From Phoronis australis (lineage: Eukaryota; Phoronida; Phoronidae), in assembly GCA_002633005.1 (NCBI GenBank), contig NMRA01000033.1, positions 890,611 through 952,610 of the forward strand: a stretch of 62,000 nt of DNA, read 5' to 3'. Below the pieces are notes generated by a model. The model made no database searches and was not told the DNA's origin. It worked only from the letters and a program-made list of their open reading frames with translations. Of this stretch, positions 49,900 to 62,000 are shown one piece after another; within the stretch, counting starts at the first letter, position 1; every line of letters begins with the position of its first letter. A program made the translations under genes and the position numbers.

Positions 49900-51586
49900 A
49901 AGAAATGTGGTTTATAAGCAATCTTTATTAACAGTCAGCACATGTGTATACATATTAACTACAAATAAATAGCTGTGAATCGACCTCTTTAAGCAAGTTT
50001 TAATGTTACAGTAGTTCCATTTAATTGAAAGCTCCTTTTCGATCCCTTTGGCTGCTCTCATGAAATTCTTTACCATGACGTGATTCCATTTCCTTGTCCA
50101 ACAAGAACATTGAAACCATCAGCAGCTCAAGAAACTTGAGGTTAGCTAATCCTAAATAAGTGACAAAAATCTGCCACTGTATATGCCAAACTGCTCAGAG
50201 GATTATTGTGCAAATTGGCAGATGTGTTCCTACTGACAGGAGAGCGCAATTGATATGGATTTTCAAATGGGTCCAACCACTGTTGTGCCTTCTAGTGACA
50301 TGTTTGTGTCTACGGCTGTATCTTCCTTAACCACTTGCAAGATCTTTTGGAAGTGACAAGTGTCTTCCTATTAACTTGACAACACGTGGAATGGTCGCAC
50401 TCTGGTATCACCTTCTTCTGGTGCATTTTTTTGTATTCGCCTCTAATCTTTGGAGTTCTGTAACTGATTTTCTTGAAATTTAGAGCTTTCTATTTGTGAG
50501 ACGACGACACCTTCGCAGATTCGGACCCGTTTGATTTAATCTGCGCCATCTAATGGCAATTTTCATGATAATTAAACACCCCTACAAAGACACTGTTTGC
50601 AGTGCAGTTGTGCGCACATTTCGACGCTATGCGTTGCTCTTGTTTAAATTCTTGTGTATGCAATGACGTTTCATTATTACACTGAAATTGAAGAAAATGA
50701 AATTAAAACGCTGGATGTGGCAAGACAACTGGTATTTTCAAAAGGAATATTCAAGGGTCCGTACTGAAGTCAGTACTGTCGATCTGCTAAAAAATTAGTA
50801 GTCCAGACAGCTTTTTTCCGATTGCTTGCCGAATCATTTCTGTTCAATGGCAATAAAAGCTCTGACCTCTACTTGTACCATATGATATCATTTTGTCATA
50901 TGAGGCCATCTTTCTGTAACTTTTCTGACAATGCTTTGTCAACTGTAAAGAGTTACTAACTCTTCGATATGATAATGAATTGGTAGTGGTCTTACTAGTG
51001 GTTGAACCACTGGAACCATGGCAGGTCGTGTGATCAATTCTCAGTCATGATGATTGTTGATGAAACGTAGCCTTCCTCATTGACACTAATTATGTTTTGA
51101 ATAAAGAAGACACTTCAAGTGCTCAAATTCAGCTACTTATTATCTGAAAAATGGGAATATTTAATCTCTACTCTGCTCGTGACTTTAAAATAACAAATGA
51201 AAGTTCCAGGCTGTAGAAATACCGTTGTTATTGTTCTGATGTAATTTTTGGACCTAGAGCATACTCAGTAGTAACATTCATTCACTGCCTTAATTCCTGC
51301 ACTTGAATTGATATTATGTCGTATAAACAGTGGATCATACCGGGCTGTTGCACCACCAGTATCCCACCCCAAACACCGATATGCGTGATGGCCATGTACG
51401 TAGATGCTCATAGTTGTGGCTTGAATTTATTCAATTTGCTGTTTTGAAACGCCACTCTTTTTCTGTAATTTCTGTATATCTTGCACACTGCTCTCATATT
51501 TTCCAACTAAACGTTGAAGCCCATTTGAATACAATAGTAACTTAGCACCTGGATTTCTTTACTAATTATGCCGTTATTCATTACAG
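49900..51586. other. No feature recognised; should contain the missing 5' part of the TROAP-like gene or its first intron
   Basis: AT-rich DNA without a convincing exon. The first exon I can place downstream starts at 51587 in phase 0 without an ATG, so at least one upstream coding exon ending in phase 0 must lie here or further left. Confidence 0.4.
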
Positions 51587-54500
51587 GGAGTGCGACAATC
51601 CATCTATTACACTGGTCCAAGTGACAAGCCGCGGTCAACGCTGTCTAGTATCCCAGACAACACGATCAAACGCTGGACGATGGGTCCTAGCTCCAACAAA
51701 ACCCCTAAGGCAACGCGGGGTGAGGGGGCAAAGCAAGCCGGTAGGTTGTGCTGAACTGGGTAATTGAAAAACATTGTTTTGACTAGTAGATATTAATTGA
51801 TTGACAGAAGGCTCTCTAGTTGGACACGCGTAATAGTGCATCAGTTACGTCCTCAGATAAATGTTGCATACATTATGTTGCCAGGGAACACTAATATTTG
51901 TTGCGAAATATGTGAACTGGTGACATCCATTTTTGGAAAGATAGACGCAGCTTTCCCCTTCGATGAGGTAGAAAATTTAGAGAAGCTTGCAGATGCTAAT
52001 GTGGGTCTTCCTGTCTGTGAATGGATTACTTTGATTTCAACCCAACATGCTGTTGCAGTCCAACGGGGAGAAGATTATCACAAGACTATTTTTTTCTTGC
52101 CAGTTCCTGAACCTTCCTCAGTCAATACTTTTGGCGGTATCTACCGGGTACCACAGCGACATTCAATCTACGCTAAGTACGAACGAAGACCGACGGTGTC
52201 GGTGATGAAATCGCCCAGAGCCACGCCCATGAAATCAATGGAACCTCCCAATGAAGCTTCCAAGACACCGTTTGGACAGGTATGATGATCTGAGACGGAT
52301 GGCCCACTTAGGAAGGGGGGTTGTTCCACATCCCTAGAAATGTATTTACACTTTCATCTGGTCTGATTTTGATCAATTTATTCTTTTGCTTTCCAAGTAG
52401 AATAGCTTAAGGCACAGATTGCCCAAATGTTTAGCAATGGCTGTGCGACATTCATATGAATCTCGCTATGTTGCTTGCAGCCAATGATTCAGTGATTGCA
52501 TAAAGCAGGCGCGTGCTGACAAAATTAGCCACCAATTGGTGATTTTTTATGCTGATGCTTCCAAAAACCTTTCATGAACCGTCCATTCTTTGGGCAGAAA
52601 CTCCTCAAATTGAGGTGAGGAGCATTATGTGACTTGTGCTTTCGTAATTGCTGTGCCGTCTTGTCAAAATGTCACATTTTGGTGAATTTCTCATGTATGT
52701 GCTGCTTCTTGCTAATATGAAAACCTCTAACAGTTTGCTGCAAAAAAATAAAGTACACATTTGTTTGAATATATTTTTAATCTTTTGTAATTTTCATAAT
52801 GTTTTATGTGATAGAAAGTGTTGCCATGAAGACTGCTCTACAAGTATTGCATAAAGATTACTGTTCTTGTCAAAATCTTGACCTATCTGACGAGTGCGCT
52901 CTTTTGTCATTTTGTGCGTGTTACTTTCAGGCTCAGCGTGTAATGCGTGCAGTGAAGAATACTCCTGCCAAGTCACCTGCACTGAGGACACCCAAACAGG
53001 TTTTCTTTTTAAATTTTACGCATGAGTGATCTCACGCTACTTTGCTTAGCACATCATAGCATCACCTCATCATTCAGCACTTGGCATCACTTTTTCTTTG
53101 GTTACATGCCCCCAGATACAGCTAAGTCGTCATTCACCAGGTGGCGATACAAGCTGGCACACAAACTGCCAAACCACCTGTCATTGATATTGATGGTATT
53201 TCGCGAGTCCGCTAAAAATAGTTGGCAAAGAGACAATTTACGAGTAAGGGAAGTGGAATTAACGAAGAACACATATCAAAAGCAATGTCTAAGTGACCAC
53301 TTCTGTCACTTAGTCATTGCTTTTTATGGCTGATATTACATTCAAGATAATGTCATGCTTTTTTCGTCTTAAAATATCGATATCAGCAAGATTAGTATAC
53401 GGTAGTTTTGGCTTACGAAGTAAATGCTTATTGAGCTCTTCCGTATGTGTCCCAGTTGTGAAGACGGTGAGTAGAGAGAGGTAGTGTGTATTCAGTTTAC
53501 ACTTTTGCCTCAGTCACTACCGAAAAATAGCAAAGATTTTGAAAATTGTCATATTTTTAACGGAATCAAGTTAAGCATTCAACATAATTTTATCAAGAAC
53601 TTAATTATAGAATTCCGGGTATTAAATAAATAAAGCGTTTTTAATATCGGGGTATTGTTCAAGCGTCTGGAAAAGCTCTGTTTTCTGATCTCTGTTTACT
53701 GTGCAGTCAAAAGAGATAGGAGTAAATGAAATTTTTCACAGCAACACAATGGATGGGTGTAGTGTCCCTAAAATTGTGTCTAAGTTTGTCGCTGTTAAGA
53801 AACAATCCACATCCTAATCTATACCTAATCTCATTATTGCCGGAAAGTTGAGATAATGTTATGAAGAGCACTTGCACGTCTGAAGCAGCATAATTTCCTT
53901 CGAGCATGCCCCAGTTGTGAAGGCTGTGCGTAAAGAGAGGTAGCTTGTATTCAATTTAGACTTTTGCCTCGCTTATGGAAAGGCTTTGTGTTGTCCTTTG
54001 GCATTCGTTTATTAACTTAAAAGAGGATTTTGCGTAGTTACTGGAGGAAAAGTGAATTCTTTTTAGTGCTTTATGCAACCCATTCCAAATGCAGCATAAT
54101 TTTTGTACAGTGTACAGAACAAAAGTAATCAGACAAAATAATGTTTTCCCATCACAACTGCTAATTCCGTTGACCGCAAAAATTACTGGGTTGTAAAGTT
54201 CTAATTACAGAATGGCTTTAGCAACCTTTATACTACCTTTGCTGTTAATTACTCTTCATCCTCAGCCTTTTGGCAAGACGGTGATGGTGAATTTGGCATC
54301 TGCCTAGCTGTCATAATAGGGAATTCCACGTCATTTTGTCTACATACTTTTGCCTTGTACTACATGAATAAAATGCCTCCTGTAATCAAAAATTGTTTAT
54401 CGTTTTTAATGTTTCTTAAGTTATTGTTGTTTAACTAGCTGTGTTCCTGTGCCAAAGATTATTACATAGCATATGGTTTTTTCCTTTCCAGACTGCCAGT

Positions 54501-57500
54501 GTAGGAAAGGCATTGCGTTGGAAAGATATTTTCCAGACAAATGAACCATTCCATCATCAGGTAGAGTTTATAATATATGCATCTTTCTTGTCAAGGCAGA
54601 AATTTATAACCTGAAGTTTACGTAAAAACTGAAATCATTTCTTGTTAACTCGAGTCGATTTTGAGACATATACTCCTTTGCTTCTCTTTTTTCCTTAACG
54701 TGGACTAGTTATTGAAGGAGATTGCACTTGCAACATTTTTTGTGCACAAGTTTGAAAATACTGGCCTAGCGTTAGTTTTACATATCATTGATTGTAATTT
54801 ATATGTTAAGTTTAGATATTTTCAATGCCTTCCTTTCTAGGAAAAGCTTCCACATATCACAGATGAATTGGCAACTAAACTGTTTTCCTCACCACAACAA
54901 GATAATGCCAATCGGCTTTCCAATGACCTTGATGTGAAGGTCAGTTCTTCTAATCAACTCAGCTTTGAAAGAGATGCCGACATCAACCCCAACTCCCATC
55001 ACAAAAGTGGTCGGCATATTGACGTCAGCTCTGCCCACCATCTCAACAGTGGTCGTGATATTGACGTCAGCTCTGCCCATCATCACAGCAGTGGTCGTGA
55101 TATTGACGTCAGCTCTGCCCATCATCACAGCAGTGGTCGTGATATTAATGTCAGCTCTGCCCACCATCTCAACAGTGGTCGTGATATTGTCGTCAGCTCT
55201 GCCCACCAACTTAGCCATGACAGTTATTTTGAAGTCAGCTCCCCCTATCGACAACAGATTCATTCTCATTTCGAACCTCTCCCGACAGAGCCTGAAACTG
55301 CACAGCAGATCAAGGTAAAAGCTGTTATGATGCGGTGGTTTTCGAAATTGTTTTGCTTATTTTCATAGCTAAGGATGTTATCAACATTATAAGTTGAATA
55401 ATCAGATCAGTTGACGTATTTAACTTTTGGTCCTGAAAATGCCATTTCTGAATATATGCTTTGGGATTGTCTGAGCAAAACTGAGCAACTGTTTTAATAC
55501 GTACACGTTGTTCGTGTATACTTTTGTCTTATATTACCTGATACCCCCTACTGTGTTATTTCTGTTCAAGGAAATGGAAGAAATAGAAAAATTGTTGGAG
55601 CTGGAAATCCAAGAAATGGAGAAAAAAGCACAGTGTGAGAAGCCTCTCCTGACACCCGCTCTGAGTGTTACCATGGAGACGCCATCAAGCATCGGACCTC
55701 CAAGTATCACCACGGAGACACCCTCAAGCTCCAGACCTCGTGTTCAACAGAGTCCACAGCAACTTGCTAGGGTGCTGATGTTAAACCAGAGCAGGTCACC
55801 TCCTAAAGTAGTTCCACCAGTAGTCGTAAGACCCGGTTCGCACACCCCACACTTGGCTGCATCCACGGCAGATGTTAATATTCAGTACAAAGAGTCTGCT
55901 GTCAGCTACAAGCCTTCTACTACACAAGCCATGTCTGTTAACATTCAACAATACCAGGTGTACAGAAATGTCCATGCCGTAGAACAGCAAGTTAGTGGCA
56001 TTTCAAGTTCTGTGCTCGTAAGTCCCTTGACGATGGTCTCTGCGGCGTTATCCCCGACTACAAGCGTGGAATATGCCCAAAGACCACTGGCTATTGGTCA
56101 AGCTAATCCAGGAATTATGAATGAGAATCAGGTGCATGTTCCAAATTCATGGTGCTCACCCACCTGTTTCAGTACATCATGTATCCCAGATGTGGGAGGC
56201 GTTAATGAATTTCCCCTCAGAGACAGTGTGCGAGAACAAGAGCATGCTAATGAGGACAGGAATCTCTTTTCTGACCCGGGATTCAGTCATAGTAGCATGT
56301 CGGAGTTGAACCAAAGTATTTGCGATACACAGCAACAGTTCAACGATTTGCAGCTAGAGGCCAGTCGGCTGCAGGGTGAAGGACAGCAGCATAATGAAGT
56401 GTCCAGTCAACTGAAGGAGATACAACAACAGCAGCTGCATCTTGCTAAGATGTTAATCAGCCTACAAAAACAGATGGCAGAACAGCAGATGCAACTGCTG
56501 CGACACGGGATTGGTCAACATGATAGCCAATTGAAAGATACGACACAAAAAGGCGATATGGCTAAAGACAGCGCACAAGGTCATGCTTTGTCTGCCATAC
56601 AGGATCGCTTCGATTTCATTGGTGATCAGATAGCTGCTCACGCTCCAGGGATGATTCACAGCACTGACGGAGGGACTGGGAATGTAGCTGGGGAAAGTTT
56701 TGAAAAGGACAAGAAGGTTGGTTTTCTGCTGAGTCATGTTCATGCGGTGTCTGAACCGGCGGCCCTCACTCACGTATCTCCTGCTCTGCAGTCTTATCAG
56801 CTGAGTTCGCATTTGGACTCATCTGCTGCCCAGCTTGGGCATACTATATCTCCGGTAACTGCGCCTGTGTTCAGTAGTAGCCATTTGGAGACACCACTAG
56901 CGGCTGCTGATGGTTGCATTAGAAGACCCAGCTGCGAGAAAGCTTTGCCGAGACATGCGAAACCCAAGCCGTATAAGGTACCCCCACTCCAGATTAAAAG
57001 CAGTGCAACTGCTGATGTTTCTCCACCAATAATGACGCAGATGGCATTAGACAGTGCTAGTTCGTCAGAGGGGCAGAATCCTTTCTGGACAACTTCGGCA
57101 GAACCATTGGAAGTACCTGAGTGTAACAATGGACACTTGTCACCACGAAAAATTGGAGAAAACGCTATAGGATACTCGTCATCGGATGGCAAACAGATTG
57201 TATACCATCTGCACAACAGGCTACCAGAAAACAATCTGTGCAATAACAATGAAATGCCACCCGCAGTCGGCCCGCCCGTGTCACACAGTTCAGTAAATAT
57301 GGATGGTTCCAGCCCTCGTATATCGTACAACCGACGGGATCTTCACCCACCACTGTCTCATGCATTAGCAAGACCTGTAGGTCATTTTCATCTGATTGAC
57401 CATTTGAAAGAGGAATCCCTGGGCAGTAGTCCTGATCCAGTCTCTGTTACTTCAGTGACAAATCAGTCCACCTCCAAAAGATACCTGGATTTTTCTGACA

Positions 57501-59886
57501 TTGAAGAGACTCAAGTTAAATCATTGGCTACAGATGGCCAGCCAGAGTCTGAACCGATTGGATCTGACCGTGGTTTTGTTTCTGAAGTGGATAGTGCAGT
57601 GAGTCAAACTTTGCAAAAACAGGTTGTGGTATCTAGCCCCAGTGCAACTGTTGCCGTGCAACCAAATCCTGACACTCACTCTGTTGTCACTAGTAACGTG
57701 CCATGTTCGCCACTCATTGCTCCTGCATCAGTCATCAACTCCAGTATTTCGGCATTCATAGAAGAGTATAACATAGGAACGCGTTCCAACCCATCAACAC
57801 TTTACAGTCTCCAAAGTTCAAAAGTCACTGATGGCTCAGGCTCATCTCATAACTCTGCCACGAAACTGATAAAAAGTAAATCAGAAAAGGACAGCTGCTC
57901 AGCCTGGGCAGATGTTGAGTCTGTCAGCAGTCTTGATGAGAACGTTTCCAAGAAATCCAGGAGTACACCTCTTGGTGTGGTACTAGCCAAATCTAAATTT
58001 GCCGCAGAAATGAAGATGGCTACCAAACAAAGGTGAGGACAGCGAATAGTGCATTACTTCACATCCACACTTGTTGCTGACTTCTAATATCTAAGCTCAA
58101 AAAAAATAAATCTTTTCACCTGTGCAGAGTGTATGATATAGAAAATTTAAATAATTCAGTATAAGGCAAGAAAGTTGATGTCCATTTGTTATTGTAATGG
58201 TTTGCCATCACATCTTGCGGTCCCAACGACAAGGTCTTGTTTGTGTGAAATGCCTCTGATTCAGTTGCTGTTTTCTCGTTGACTTCAGCACGAGGCTTAT
58301 ACATTAACTGCGACAAAAACTGGGGCAGGCTTATTCAGGCACTTGTGCTCAAGCCCATGGGCATTTATCATGATTTTGCGTTACCCTGTTTGCTTATGTT
58401 AACTAAGATGTGAAATCTAATGTCAATAATTGGCTGTTATATCACTGGCTGTTTGTTCAGTCTTTTGATGGAAATCTGTTGTGGGAGAAAGATCTCTATG
58501 TGTAATTGGTGAAGCAAGAGGGAATAAATGAAACTACAAAAGTTAGGACAGGCTCATACCAAAGAGGTTGAATGTGTAGTGTTTTTGTTGTTGTTAGACA
58601 TGCGTGAGTACTGAGTATTGTTATATGGTCTCATTGTATTCTTCACGCAGGTTCTATGACGTCCTGCTTGACCAGGAGTGCGCCCTGTACGCGCATCGTG
58701 TGGTGACAAAGTTCACACCACAACCAGTGGTGGGTCGCTTCTTCACCAACCCTGTGGCAACGACTTTGAGCGAAGGCGATGACAAGGTAAATGGTTGTGT
58801 CTTCACATCTGAAGGTCAGGTAGAAGTTTACAGTCGTTCGTTCATTAAATGAAGGATTAAGTTCCCTAATATGAATACAATAGCCCATTTAATTCAATGG
58901 ACTGCCTGGGAAAGCTGAGATGCATTCTGTAGATACAAGGTATCTGAAATGCTCACAGCACGAAATCTTTGCCTATAGACCAGAAACTGCGAATTCTGCC
59001 CATAATTGAACATTTCAACCTTGCTGACCAATCACTGCAGTGGCTGCCATTTTGCTCGAGTATGCCACTAAAGTCTCGAAATACCGGCGAAGCACTCGAC
59101 TTTCACTCCCATAATTTTGCATGATGTTGCTTTTTCTCGGATATCTTGCCTCTACAGAATACATCCCCATCATGTTACCTGTTACAAGAATTTAACTCTA
59201 TGTAACCAGAATCCTTGCGAAAATTCAAGTATTTTTCACGCAATGGGTTAAGAACGGAGGTTTTATGAAGTTGTGCGTAGATAAAATGTAGGACTTACAA
59301 CCTGGTGAGTTCCACATCAGCTGGGTTTCTATTGCGAAGGGGTACTTCCAACTTACACTGCAGTGCACAGATTCAGTTGAATTTGTTCAGAAAATGTCAT
59401 CATTATTGGAGCCATCGTGCACATCGTTCAGTAACATAATATACGGTGCACATCCAGGTACCTGCCCGTATTCGCCTTTCAAAGACCACCCACAAACTTT
59501 CCAAATGTCCAATTTTAAGCACCCTGTCTTGGCTTAACATCCAACCTGTTTATATGAAGGAGACTTCGGTCCTTAAAAGTGCTGTGTGTTTTTAGCAGCA
59601 GCGTGCTCTTTTTGTATGGGAAACGTGAAAGTTTTTGTTCAAATGTTCAATGATTGGCGCAGGATTTTGATAAATTAGCGAATTGACCCACCAAGTACAT
59701 GGAAGCACCCACCCAACGTTTTAAAATTTCCACCCCTTGCTTTTTATTTTATTATCACTTTATTACTTTGCTTGAACACATTCAATTATTGTACACTTTC
59801 AGCACTTCATGCCCGTAAGAGAAGATGAACCAGAGACACAGCAACCTGAAGATGGCTCTGCTTTCAGTCGTTATGGAGCACGCTAA
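51587..59886 (+). CDS. TROAP: Trophinin-associated protein (tastin)-like, 5' end not found
   Basis: Coding exons 51587-51740, 52104-52279, 52931-52999, 54492-54560, 54841-55314, 55571-58032, 58651-58786, 59803-59886; GT..AG ends and phases agree, giving 1207 residues plus a missing N-terminus. Vertebrate tastin is a proline-rich cytoplasmic protein needed for spindle bipolarity and centrosome integrity. The call rests mainly on the last 70 residues: FYDVLLDQECALY, then FFTNPVATTLSEGDD and HFMPV, which match the C-terminal box of human TROAP as I remember it (LDDECAFY, TNPVATLLE, CFIPV). Weaker matches are AQRVMRAV..RTPKQ and the short helix EIEKLLELEIQEMEKK opening the large exon. The middle is low-complexity (Ser/Pro/Gln) with a glutamine-rich coiled coil encoded near 56310-56500, and a 14-residue repeat encoded at 55006-55215. 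Human TROAP is shorter (about 780 aa). Confidence 0.72.
53440..53525 (+). repeat. Intronic direct repeat, copy 1
   Basis: CCCAGTTGTGAAGACGGTGA ... TACACTTTTGCCTC recurs at 53899-53980, 459 bp downstream in the same intron and orientation. Ancient tandem duplication or two copies of a short interspersed element. Confidence 0.65.
53899..53980 (+). repeat. Intronic direct repeat, copy 2
   Basis: CCCAGTTGTGAAGGCTGTGC ... TAGACTTTTGCCTCGC matches 53440-53525 with moderate divergence. No inverted ends or poly-A tail seen. Confidence 0.65.
55006..55215 (+). repeat. Coding 42-bp minisatellite, five units (TROAP-like exon)
   Basis: Five in-frame 42-bp units each encode SGRDIDVSSAHHHS or a close variant (SGRHIDVSSAHHLN, SGRDINVSSAHHLN, SGRDIVVSSAHQLS). 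A sixth, degenerate unit follows (HDSYFEVSSPY). Units 1-3 contain a perfect TGACGTCA palindrome. The reverse strand is also open over the array, which explains the spurious antisense ORF. Such arrays usually vary in copy number between individuals. Confidence 0.93.
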
Positions 59887-60585
59887 AGAAGTGTTTGATG
59901 ATTAGTTCGTTGAGAACAGCAACTCCATGGTTGCAGTCCAGAAATCTGCCTTTCAGCCAGACAAATGTACATCTATTAGATAAGTGCTAATCTAATGGTA
60001 AATATTCTGTACTAGTTGCAGAGGAATGCTGCTGTGAAGCTATAGTTCGCCCCGTTTAGCTGGCTGAAAAAAATGAAAATTGAGGCCCCTTAGACTCATA
60101 AAATCAGTTCCATAATATTCCTTACTGTGATAGGATTCCATTTCTTTCACCAACTTAAGCCACAGGCAATGGGTGCACACACCATTTTCAAAATCGGAAA
60201 GGTTTTCTGGAGTCGTTGATAGTTTTGGTGTTTTTGTTGGTAGTGAATATTGAATTCTATCATGGTAAGGAGTCCAATTTTATGACATTAAAAGGCCTAT
60301 AGTAAATTGATTCGATTGCAACAGCCCAGGCAATTGACTGCAGCAGTGGTCTTGGAAATATTTGGCACCGTGGCCTGGAAAGGCTCGAGACATATTTTCT
60401 GGTTGAATATCCAAGTTTGCAATTTATATTTTTTGGTATACGTGCATATTTAGACCCATTTTTAAATCAAATTTTCTTTAATTTTTGTAATTGGTTTGCA
60501 TTAACCGCATATTGCTGAGCTTTACTTGCAAGCGTCTCTCCCTTGCTTATGTGAAGAAATTGAACCCTGTTTTTAAAACTTGCAC

Positions 60586-60690
60586 TAGTCAGACATGCTT
60601 CACCCTGACAAATTCCGCAATACGGTTGTTCTAGTATTCATGTATGCACTCGGCCCTCGAGATAAGACAAGATTTTACCAAACTCTGATG
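60586..60690. mobile_element. Mariner/pogo-like terminal repeat remnant
   Basis: AAAACTTGCACTAGTCAGAC is nearly the same as the start of the element at 61618 (AAAACTTGCATAAGTCAGAC). It is followed by CCTGACAAATTCCG and ATAAGACAAG, in keeping with the 'gTAAAACCTx(n)ATAAGTC(A/G)GAC' style ends of Tigger/pogo MITEs. The other end is not found. Confidence 0.4.
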
Positions 60691-61617
60691 AAATTTTTCG
60701 GTCTGGTTGAATATAATGCAAGTCTTGCTGTTATTTAGAATCGAACTCCTTGGTTTTCGTCGCATATGTTTCACCTCCAGGTGATTTCCACAGCACCCAA
60801 TTCCGGAAAAGACTAAGCTTTACACCTACATTAGGTGCATGTACCTCAATACGCACATGTACATGTAGGCAGGACGGAAGCAAATCTTCCTTTATAATAT
60901 GCAGATTGCTAGCTTTCTTTAACTACCCATGTTTGCCCTACACTTTCAATTTCTGGCATCCAGAGGATCCACCTTAAGTTTCAAAATTTTAGTGATCAAT
61001 TTCATAGATCCGTGAAATTAGCAATAGACTTGCATAACACGAGGCTAATTCTTGCATTGGAACGTTTTCTGCTGGAAAATAAGGGAATCAAACAGCCAAG
61101 AAATGAGATGGACATTTATAATTTTTTTTTTCTAACAAAATTGAGAAATATACGTCTAAGGTGATGAACTCGCGAATCTTAACTGCATCATGCGACCTGA
61201 AAGCGCAGTCTTCGGCAAAAGGCCAGTTCAAACAATACCCCCATCTAATCTGGTTCCTTGTCTGCACAAATTTGATGTAGTTTGTCTCGAGCCAATTTTT
61301 TCATAACACGGTGCCAATAAGTCCTCCTTTGAGATAAGTGAGATAGTATTCATAGACGGGAGCGGTGAGTCCGATTTGTGTTTTGAACATTGATTTTGAT
61401 GACTTGAACTGAGAAATCATGATTAACACACGCAGATTGGAATTAAGTTAAGGGATCAAATGTGACTATGTTTGAGTGAAAGACGCTGCTATTTATGACT
61501 GTCTATTGAATTGAATGACAACAATACACTTTATACTGTCACTTAATGATAAGTGTAATGACGTGTCTTACAAAAACATCAACTGGCCAGGAAGTTACAA
61601 CATTCATTATTATTTTA

Positions 61618-61690
61618 CAGTAAAACTTGCATAAGTCAGACAAGGATAAGTCAGGTTTTCGGGCAAACTTCTGCAATACATCAGATAAGC
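61618..61690 (+). mobile_element. Mariner/pogo-like 5' terminal repeat
   Basis: TA followed by CAGTAAAACTTGCATAAGTC then AGACAAGGATAAGTCAGG: the layout 'TA-CAGTAAAAC...ATAAGTC..GAC...GATAAGTC' is typical of Tigger/pogo-type inverted repeats. The right end may lie beyond the window. Confidence 0.5.
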
Positions 61691-62000
61691 TGGATTTTGT
61701 CTTGCTCTGATAAATCCATCGGTCCTATTGGATCTGTATTGTTCAAAAGTTAGGGCTTCAGAAGAAACTAGTGTGTCCCGGACAAAACAAAACTAAAACC
61801 CATAATTACACTACATATACTTGACGAAAACGAGGGGAAAGCACTAATCTATATTGCTGCAGTTTCTCATAAAGCATGATAACATAAAAATAGGTGCCAA
61901 AAAGCAGACAGTAAAAAACATCTAGTAACATACTTCAAAGTACTTACTAACAACAAACACATTTGTCCCTTTGTATACAAAACAAACAATAGAATTTGAT

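Larger units (their letters stand above)
59887..62000. other. 3' flank of the TROAP-like gene, non-coding
   Basis: No ORF of interest. It contains the 3' UTR (end not placed, no clear AATAAA close to the stop) and two stretches like the terminal repeats of mariner/pogo elements (60586-60690, 61618-61690). Confidence 0.4.

Noticed and set aside
54889-55318. Antisense and +2 frame ORFs over the TROAP-like exon
   Set aside because: They come from the 42-bp tandem repeat, which lacks stops in several frames. The sense frame fits splice phases and continues into the next exons.
56797-57330. 177-aa minus-strand ORF in the large TROAP-like exon
   Set aside because: Opposite a long coding exon; cysteine/leucine-rich composition as expected of an antisense shadow.

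Overview
This is metazoan nuclear DNA. It is AT-rich, has split genes with GT..AG introns of about 0.3-2 kb, and long gene-poor stretches filled with decayed transposons, foldback MITEs and short tandem repeats. The gene content (MCM6, a tastin/TROAP-like gene, a tandem cluster of EcKinase/CHK-like genes) and the non-LTR tail fit an invertebrate animal. A marine invertebrate deuterostome is my best guess, but the sequence does not prove the clade. Isolated single N bases (2953, 11299, 11928, 31965, 47659) look like assembly marks, and one sits exactly on a false-duplication junction.

Layout, all main genes on the + strand. 1-660: 3' end of a CR1-like non-LTR retrotransposon. 2401-18919: complete MCM6, with a perfect E2F-type site 64 bp before the ATG and 17 real exons; exons 8-10 appear twice because a ~2.3 kb block is repeated. 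20746-21072 (-): a possible small coiled-coil gene with a TATA box. 21-27.5 kb: no recognised gene, one 21-bp tandem array, one MITE. 27.9-45.9 kb: three tandem EcKinase-like genes (A, B, C), each with two coding exons and the same intron phase, separated by 4-8 kb of repeat-rich DNA. 46-51.5 kb: decayed coding fragments. 51587-59886: TROAP/tastin-like gene, missing its first exon(s) in my reading. 59.9-62 kb: non-coding with mariner/pogo-like repeat ends.

MCM6 (replicative helicase subunit) and the TROAP-like gene (spindle/centrosome-linked in vertebrates) are both cell-proliferation genes, but they are 33 kb apart and nothing shows joint control. The EcKinase-like trio is an expanding small-molecule kinase family. 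B and C share duplicated upstream DNA and an almost identical first coding exon, although their second exons are clearly diverged.

The most useful points to check are the probable haplotype duplication inside MCM6 with an insertion/empty-site MITE, the exon-1 homogenisation between EcKinase B and C, the foldback element with a 21-bp palindrome array, a repeated 13-bp motif family at 39.6-42.1 kb, the invertebrate TROAP-like gene with its conserved C-terminal box, and the small minus-strand gene candidate.
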